In this document: positions 23,664 through 28,194 of the stretch, piece after piece
Layout of the letters: every line of letters begins with the position of its first letter
How positions within the stretch are numbered: the first letter of the stretch is position 1
DNA from: Anaerolineae bacterium
GTDB lineage: Bacteria; Chloroflexota; Anaerolineae; Promineifilales; Promineifilaceae
NCBI GenBank assembly: GCA_028277515.1
Contig: JANQGC010000143.1
Span: 1 to 28,194, forward strand
Length of the DNA: 28,194 nucleotides
Direction: 5' to 3'
Notes under the pieces: generated by a model
Told to the model about the DNA's origin: nothing
The model's database searches: none
What the model saw: the letters and a program-made list of their open reading frames with translations, nothing else
Translations under genes and position numbers: made by a program

Positions 23664-24851
23664 ATGAGCATGCCTAAGTTGTTTATCCATATTGGTACAC
23701 ACAAAACAGGTACTACAGCAATACAGAGCGCTTTAAAGGAAAGCCGGGCTAGACTTGAAAGTGAAGGGATTAATTATTTGCAAATACCACGAGCTATTCT
23801 TGCCGATTGGACAAAAAAGCCATTGGGTGAACAAGAAATTTATGATGGCAGAAATTTTTTAAAAAAGGCTGTGGAAAAATGCAGAAAAGATGATTTTTCA
23901 AGATTCATTATTAGTTCAGAAGCTTTTAGTGGAACCGTTTATCAAGGCTACAAAAATTCGCGATTGGTTTCTGAAAATTTGCGAGCAGTTACGTCTGGAT
24001 TTGATGTTAATATAATCGTCTACCTTAGGCGACAGGATGATTTTATAGAGTCAATGTATACCCAAATGATCCATGAAGGGCGATCAATTTCCTTCCGAGA
24101 TTACGTTGACCAATTGGATAATCTCTCGTTTCGATGGGATTTGCTGCTTAATGATTATGCTCGTTCATTCGATAAAAATAATATAATTGTGAGGAGGTAC
24201 CATAAGAAATATCTCCCCAATAAGGAAAGCATTCTCAATGAATTTGGTGGACTCATTGGTGCAAGGAGTTTGTCCCTAGAGTCCAATAGTAGACCAACGA
24301 ACCAAGGATACTCTAGAGATGCTCTTGAGATTGCAAGGTTAATTAACCCTCATTTAACCAAGGATGATAGGAGGGAATTTCGACAACTCTTACAAAGGAC
24401 GCAAACTAAGGAACCATTTGATAATTACTCATTTTTTTCTTGGGAAGAGAGAGAATCGATCTTGTCCCGATACTCAGATTCAAATTCCATAGTAGCAAAA
24501 GGATATTTTGATGAGCCAAATGAGAGTTTATTTCCAAAACCTGAACCAGATTTCTATTATGGAGAATATCAAGGATTGACATTTGAACAGGCAACTAAAG
24601 TTTTAACAAAAGTTATCTTAAACGTCCAAGGAAATAGTAAACAAAGCTCAATTTTAGGGGAGAACGAAGAATTCGATGTTGAGACAGCAGGGGTAGCTTT
24701 AACAAAAGCTGCTTTATTCATTCGACAAAATCGGGGATCGATTGTTTCGATCGCATTAAATAGATTTGAGTTAAGGATAAGGGCGATTATTTCTAGATAT
24801 CCATTCTTGGAAAACGCATTAAAAAAATTTATAAATTGGTGGCGTAGATGA
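23664..24851 (+). CDS. Second sulfotransferase-like protein
   Basis: LFIHIGTHKTGTTAIQSAL (6-24) contains the 5'-phosphosulfate binding loop GTHKTGTT. NIIVYLRRQDDFIESMYTQMI (about 124-144) is the second PAPS motif, with Arg and Ser at the expected positions. The 395 residues are longer than the usual 250-300. The last third carries acidic and amphipathic segments and ends with a basic helix (FINWWRR), perhaps membrane-associated. It starts at ATG 23664 without a clear Shine-Dalgarno sequence. It is the most AT-rich gene of the window, suggesting recent gain. It shows little similarity to the sulfotransferase at 20753 beyond the PAPS loop. The probable target is the surface glycan. Confidence 0.75.
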   Translation: MSMPKLFIHIGTHKTGTTAIQSALKESRARLESEGINYLQIPRAILADWTKKPLGEQEIYDGRNFLKKAVEKCRKDDFSRFIISSEAFSGTVYQGYKNSRLVSENLRAVTSGFDVNIIVYLRRQDDFIESMYTQMIHEGRSISFRDYVDQLDNLSFRWDLLLNDYARSFDKNNIIVRRYHKKYLPNKESILNEFGGLIGARSLSLESNSRPTNQGYSRDALEIARLINPHLTKDDRREFRQLLQRTQTKEPFDNYSFFSWEERESILSRYSDSNSIVAKGYFDEPNESLFPKPEPDFYYGEYQGLTFEQATKVLTKVILNVQGNSKQSSILGENEEFDVETAGVALTKAALFIRQNRGSIVSIALNRFELRIRAIISRYPFLENALKKFINWWRR

Positions 24852-24994
24852 TTCTATTGATTGAGGATTAATCGTTAGTGGCGCTCGTCATTTATTCCGA
24901 TGGAAAGAATAGTTGATTAGTACAAGCGAAAATTTGCTAGAAGTACAAGAAGGTAACTCCAAATTTCTGAAAGAAATAAATCAAAAGATTCTTA

Positions 24995-26467
24995 ATGAGA
25001 TTACTAAACACTCAAATACCCCAAACATGGGATGGTTTCCGCCGCGCTGTTAAAAATCCAGTCTTGCTTTTTACAACGAACAGGTACTTGAGCTATGCTA
25101 TGCTGTTTATTCGGGGCATCCTGGTCGCAAAAATTCTCGGCCCTTACTTGTTTGGTATTTGGGGTTTTCTCATGCTAATCAATCAATATCTTTCCTACAC
25201 AAGTTTTGGAATACCATTCGCCATCAATGTGGAGTTATCTGTAGACTCGTTGCACGATGCCAAACGGCAGGAGAAATATATAGGTGTTTCGCTGTCCATC
25301 GCATTAATCGTTACAGCCGTTTTAGTTTTTTTTGGTCTGGTCATTCAATATTTTAGCTTGCCTATTTTCGAGAAGTATTCCTTTAATCAATATGCGCTTG
25401 CCTTAGCTGTTATCGTTGGCATGACGCACTTGAAGCAGATTCTGACCAATGTTTACCGGGCATATGGCAAATTGCATCGAATCATGATTGGAGAATTCCT
25501 CTTCGCTTTCATTCCTTTATTAGCGGTGCTTTTCTTTCGTGGTGAAATCCTCATTACTGCTCTTCTAGTGGCTATGGCTGTATCTTCCCTGATTACACTT
25601 ATTATTTATCTGGTTAAAGCCCCTTTTAAGATTGTCCCGCAACTCCAACGCGCGGCCATAAAGCATTTATTGGTCATTGGGCTTCCATTGTTGATTTATA
25701 ATCTTAGTTTTGCCCTTATGACCATTATCGGCCGCACTATTGTCAGCATTTCTTATTCAGTTGAGACAATGGGTTTTTTTGCAATGGCCAACAGCATCAC
25801 TGTAGCAACGCTTTTAGGCCTGCGAGCAGTAATTTGGGTTATTTTTCCCCGTGTTTTATCGAAATCCCGTAGCGACTTGCCTGATGAGAAAGTGGCGAGG
25901 ACCATAAATAAACTCAATGATCTTTATAGCACGGCGGTTTTTCTGGCAGTATTCGTCATGATTCTACTATTGCCACTATTGTTTGCAATCTTACCCCAAT
26001 ATAAACCGGCTGCCAGTGTCTTGACCATAATGTTGTTGACACAGGCCATCTTGTCCGTGGTTGCCGGTTACAATGCCGTTGCCATCGCTCGCAAAAAGCA
26101 GATGTTGGTTGCGATTAATGCCATTATCGCTGTGGTTTTCATTGGGATACTCGGTGGTCTCTTTGCTTGGCTGCAATTCGATTATATTTGGGTTGCCGTG
26201 GCGATGCTCATTGGTGGGATTGTTTATACAGTATTGCAAACAAGGCTGGGAACACAACTTGTTTCTATCGAAAATTGGCATCAAGGTTCTCTTCAATCAA
26301 TACTGCCATTTGGTAGTATCATTGCGATAGTGCTCATTCTAATAGGTGTTAGAATCGGTTTACCCTGGCTCTTTACCGGCCTGGGTTTGGTTGTTTATTT
26401 GTGGTTCAGACGGGACGCCGTCGGCCGGTTATGGAACTTTGCTGTTGCTAAGCTAACCGTTGCTTAA
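24995..26467 (+). CDS. Wzx-like polysaccharide flippase
   Basis: A 490-residue membrane protein with about 12-14 hydrophobic segments, the layout of the MATE/MVF polysaccharide export superfamily. N-terminal RYLSYAMLFIRGILVAKILGPYLFGIWGF (about 29-57) fits the first helices of RfbX/Wzx. It would move the undecaprenyl-linked repeat unit across the membrane for Wzy-type polymerisation, together with the Wzz-like protein at 14967. It starts at ATG 24995 with no strong ribosome binding site. A 143-base gap separates it from the sulfotransferase. CGGCCG occurs twice, at about 25721 and 26424, so its composition is closer to the left part of the window. Confidence 0.88.
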   Translation: MRLLNTQIPQTWDGFRRAVKNPVLLFTTNRYLSYAMLFIRGILVAKILGPYLFGIWGFLMLINQYLSYTSFGIPFAINVELSVDSLHDAKRQEKYIGVSLSIALIVTAVLVFFGLVIQYFSLPIFEKYSFNQYALALAVIVGMTHLKQILTNVYRAYGKLHRIMIGEFLFAFIPLLAVLFFRGEILITALLVAMAVSSLITLIIYLVKAPFKIVPQLQRAAIKHLLVIGLPLLIYNLSFALMTIIGRTIVSISYSVETMGFFAMANSITVATLLGLRAVIWVIFPRVLSKSRSDLPDEKVARTINKLNDLYSTAVFLAVFVMILLLPLLFAILPQYKPAASVLTIMLLTQAILSVVAGYNAVAIARKKQMLVAINAIIAVVFIGILGGLFAWLQFDYIWVAVAMLIGGIVYTVLQTRLGTQLVSIENWHQGSLQSILPFGSIIAIVLILIGVRIGLPWLFTGLGLVVYLWFRRDAVGRLWNFAVAKLTVA

Positions 26468-26549
26468 TGGACATAGTCTCTTTTCTCGAACGTTTTTCGA
26501 TAAGCAGCTTGCGCTCTAATTGTCTGTTGAGTTTTTGCATTTACGCATA

Positions 26550-27899
26550 ATGAATTATCGGGGATTATTTAGGGACGTTTTAACGCTCAATGTACAGGAT
26601 TTTAGTTATCTTTACATTCCGAGTAACCTGCAAAGTACATTGTCAAATCGGCCAAACCTGCGCAAACCAGGAATACAAAACCGCATAGGGATCTTTTTCT
26701 GGCATTTTTTCCAGAGTATTTCTATGCTTCGCAACTATCAATCACTCCCCCATTACAGAATTTTGTTTGTTTTTAATACAACAAACCAACACCGGTCTTT
26801 GGCTCCTGTTTATGCTCAGATAGAAGAGGCCAAAATTGTTAATGCCGAGCACAATGATCTTCCCCTTTTTTTTGCTTATTTGCTTGCCTTGCCCTTCTTC
26901 CCACTGATTATTTTCAAGTTGCTTCAGGCTAAGGGAGATGAAAGAAGGGCATTTTCCTATGTATTTGATGTGTACTGGTTTGCTTATGGTTATTATTTGT
27001 TAGTAAGGTTATTGATTCGCAGCATTTCACCAAAAGCAGTTGTTGTTGCTAATGATCATGTCATGTGGCTAAGGGCTTTTGCTAAGGCTGCCCAAGATGA
27101 AAGAATCCCCACCATTTATATACAACATGCTTCTGTAACCAAACGTTTTCCCCCGCTTTCATTTGATTATGCCCTTCTGGAAGGAATAGACACACTAAAC
27201 AAATATGTGTCATGTGGTCCATCACAAACTGAGGTGTTTTTGGTGGGAATGCCAAAGTTTGACGCATATATTGATTCGCTAAATAGTAATGAGCAGGCTC
27301 GAAGTATTGGAATTTGCACAAACCCACTAGACACAATTGAGGAAGTAAAAAAGTTGTGCGATTGCTTGAGCAAGTCATTCCCTAATCTGGATTTTATCTT
27401 ACGCCCACATCCGGGAGATAAAAGAAATAAAAAATGGGAAGAACTGGCCGGTATGAATTCCTGGCAGTTTTCAAGTGGGAAAGAAGAAGGCGTCTTTCGG
27501 TTTTTACAATGTGTAGACGTTATTATCGCAGGGGATTCAAGCATTCATTTAGAAGCAGCTTTGTTAAATGTGTACCCAATTTATTATGTGTTTGGAAGAC
27601 AGAAAAGAGATTCGTATGGATTCCACAATGCTGGACTGGTTGAATATTGTGCAACTCCCGAGGATGTGCGATCCAAGATAAATGAACTGCGCGAGTATAT
27701 TCCGGCGGTTCGAGTAAAAAGCAAGATGTTTAATGCAACGGTAAATACAGTTTATGATGGCCGTTCCACAGAACTGACTTGTTTACTAATAAATCAAATT
27801 GCGCATGGCTTAAAACCAGACTTAAAAGGTTGGAAACGAATAAAGGCAATACAAGAATTGCCAGTCTATCAGCCTGATGAGTTTACAAACATTTTGTAA
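26550..27899 (+). CDS. GT-B-like capsule/surface polysaccharide transferase, specificity unknown
   Basis: A 449-residue soluble or membrane-associated protein. Features are PTIYIQHASVTKRFPPLSFDYALLEG (about 185-210), YVSCGPSQTEVFLVGMPKFDAY, the motif LRPHPGD, and CVDVIIAGDSSIHLEAALL near 350. The last two occur in CDP-glycerol transferase, Kdo-transferase and capsule polysaccharide proteins with a GT-B fold. Two hydrophobic helices (about 105-125 and 140-160) may be a membrane contact. It is a candidate for the transferase that adds CMP-pseudaminate or another sugar to the repeat unit, but this is context only. ATG 26550 is chosen. A TTG at 26520 would add ten residues. Neither has a clear Shine-Dalgarno. 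Confidence 0.65.
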   Translation: MNYRGLFRDVLTLNVQDFSYLYIPSNLQSTLSNRPNLRKPGIQNRIGIFFWHFFQSISMLRNYQSLPHYRILFVFNTTNQHRSLAPVYAQIEEAKIVNAEHNDLPLFFAYLLALPFFPLIIFKLLQAKGDERRAFSYVFDVYWFAYGYYLLVRLLIRSISPKAVVVANDHVMWLRAFAKAAQDERIPTIYIQHASVTKRFPPLSFDYALLEGIDTLNKYVSCGPSQTEVFLVGMPKFDAYIDSLNSNEQARSIGICTNPLDTIEEVKKLCDCLSKSFPNLDFILRPHPGDKRNKKWEELAGMNSWQFSSGKEEGVFRFLQCVDVIIAGDSSIHLEAALLNVYPIYYVFGRQKRDSYGFHNAGLVEYCATPEDVRSKINELREYIPAVRVKSKMFNATVNTVYDGRSTELTCLLINQIAHGLKPDLKGWKRIKAIQELPVYQPDEFTNIL

Positions 27900-27981
27900 A
27901 AAATTTTGAATTTAATGTTGAGATAATCATTAGAAATAGAATTATTTCCGTCATGTATAGCATAGATGAATCGCCCAGATC

Positions 27982-28194
27982 ATGAAGTTAACAGTACGAA
28001 AGCTTTTTGTAATTTGGTTTTGCCTAATCATTCTCGTTTTTGGAAAACGGTTAGTTACAGCATTTCAAAACAACCTGGCAAATGTAATAATCCATAAATC
28101 GTTTAGTCAGCCATCCTTAGATGCCGACTCACGCCAACGCGCGTTGAAACTTGCCGCAATTACGTTAAATCCGAGGCTGTTAAATCGTGGGGAC
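27982..28194 (+). CDS. Start of a membrane-anchored protein, cut by the window end
   Basis: An open frame from ATG 27982 continues through the last base (71 codons). The first 24 residues have a basic start (KLTVRK) and a hydrophobic helix (LFVIWFCLIILVFG), like an uncleaved anchor. The exported part then contains DADSRQRALKLAAITLNPRLL, which looks like the beginning of a helical TPR-type repeat. Such anchored TPR proteins occur next to polysaccharide assembly genes. A full assignment needs the rest of the sequence. There is no strong ribosome binding site. Confidence 0.5.
   Translation, partial: MKLTVRKLFVIWFCLIILVFGKRLVTAFQNNLANVIIHKSFSQPSLDADSRQRALKLAAITLNPRLLNRGD

Noticed and set aside
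24913..25053. 46-codon frame in the gap before and overlapping the flippase start (starts TTG, coil-like residues)
   Set aside because: No ribosome binding site, it overlaps the flippase by 59 bases, and it ends in an unrelated-looking tail. It may be a gene relic but cannot be supported.

Overview
The window looks like chromosomal DNA of a member of the Chloroflexota, perhaps an Anaerolineae-like lineage. This assignment is an inference. It rests on GT39/ArnT-like membrane glycosyltransferases with Chloroflexota-style beta-rich tails, a PhaR/phasin pair outside a proteobacterial setting, and strong enrichment of the palindrome CGGCCG in the left two thirds. I see no rRNA, tRNA or CRISPR array, and no gene-free stretch longer than about 300 bases.

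Region 1 (1-7.3 kb, minus strand): three related polytopic glycosyltransferases, one of them broken, surround the translation operon infC-rpmI-rplT. infC has no ATG, GTG or TTG that could give a full-length protein and appears to start at ATC (3752). It has a strong promoter whose predicted transcript begins exactly with an 11-bp hairpin. Upstream lie a SAM methyltransferase, a glycosyltransferase and a small basic tail-anchored protein, probably one transcription unit.

Region 2 (7.25-9.64 kb, plus strand): an ECF sigma factor, a zinc-finger membrane anti-sigma factor and a secreted/membrane beta-helix protein. A TGAAAC-N16-CGTA promoter (SigW-type) precedes them and a perfect intrinsic terminator follows. 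This looks like an autoregulated envelope-stress module.

Region 3 (9.7-14.9 kb): fmt, predicted to be leaderless, and a PanE-like reductase on the plus strand. On the minus strand are a CoxG-like protein, a PhaR-type regulator and a phasin, so polyhydroxyalkanoate granule biology. Divergent from these is an unrecognised protein with an HTH-like N-terminus and three exact-period 72-residue repeats.

Region 4 (14.9 kb to the end, plus strand): a surface polysaccharide locus. It has a Wzz-like chain-length protein, then a full set of pseudaminic acid genes (pseB, pseC, SpsF-type pseF, pseG, pseH, pseI) interleaved with a sulfotransferase and a WbqC-family protein. A second sulfotransferase, a Wzx-like flippase, a GT-B-like transferase and the start of another membrane protein follow. 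From about 19 kb the DNA is visibly more AT-rich and nearly free of CGGCCG, which suggests acquired DNA. pseI is truncated in its C-terminal SAF domain and abuts, in the same frame, a relic of a transposase C-terminus.
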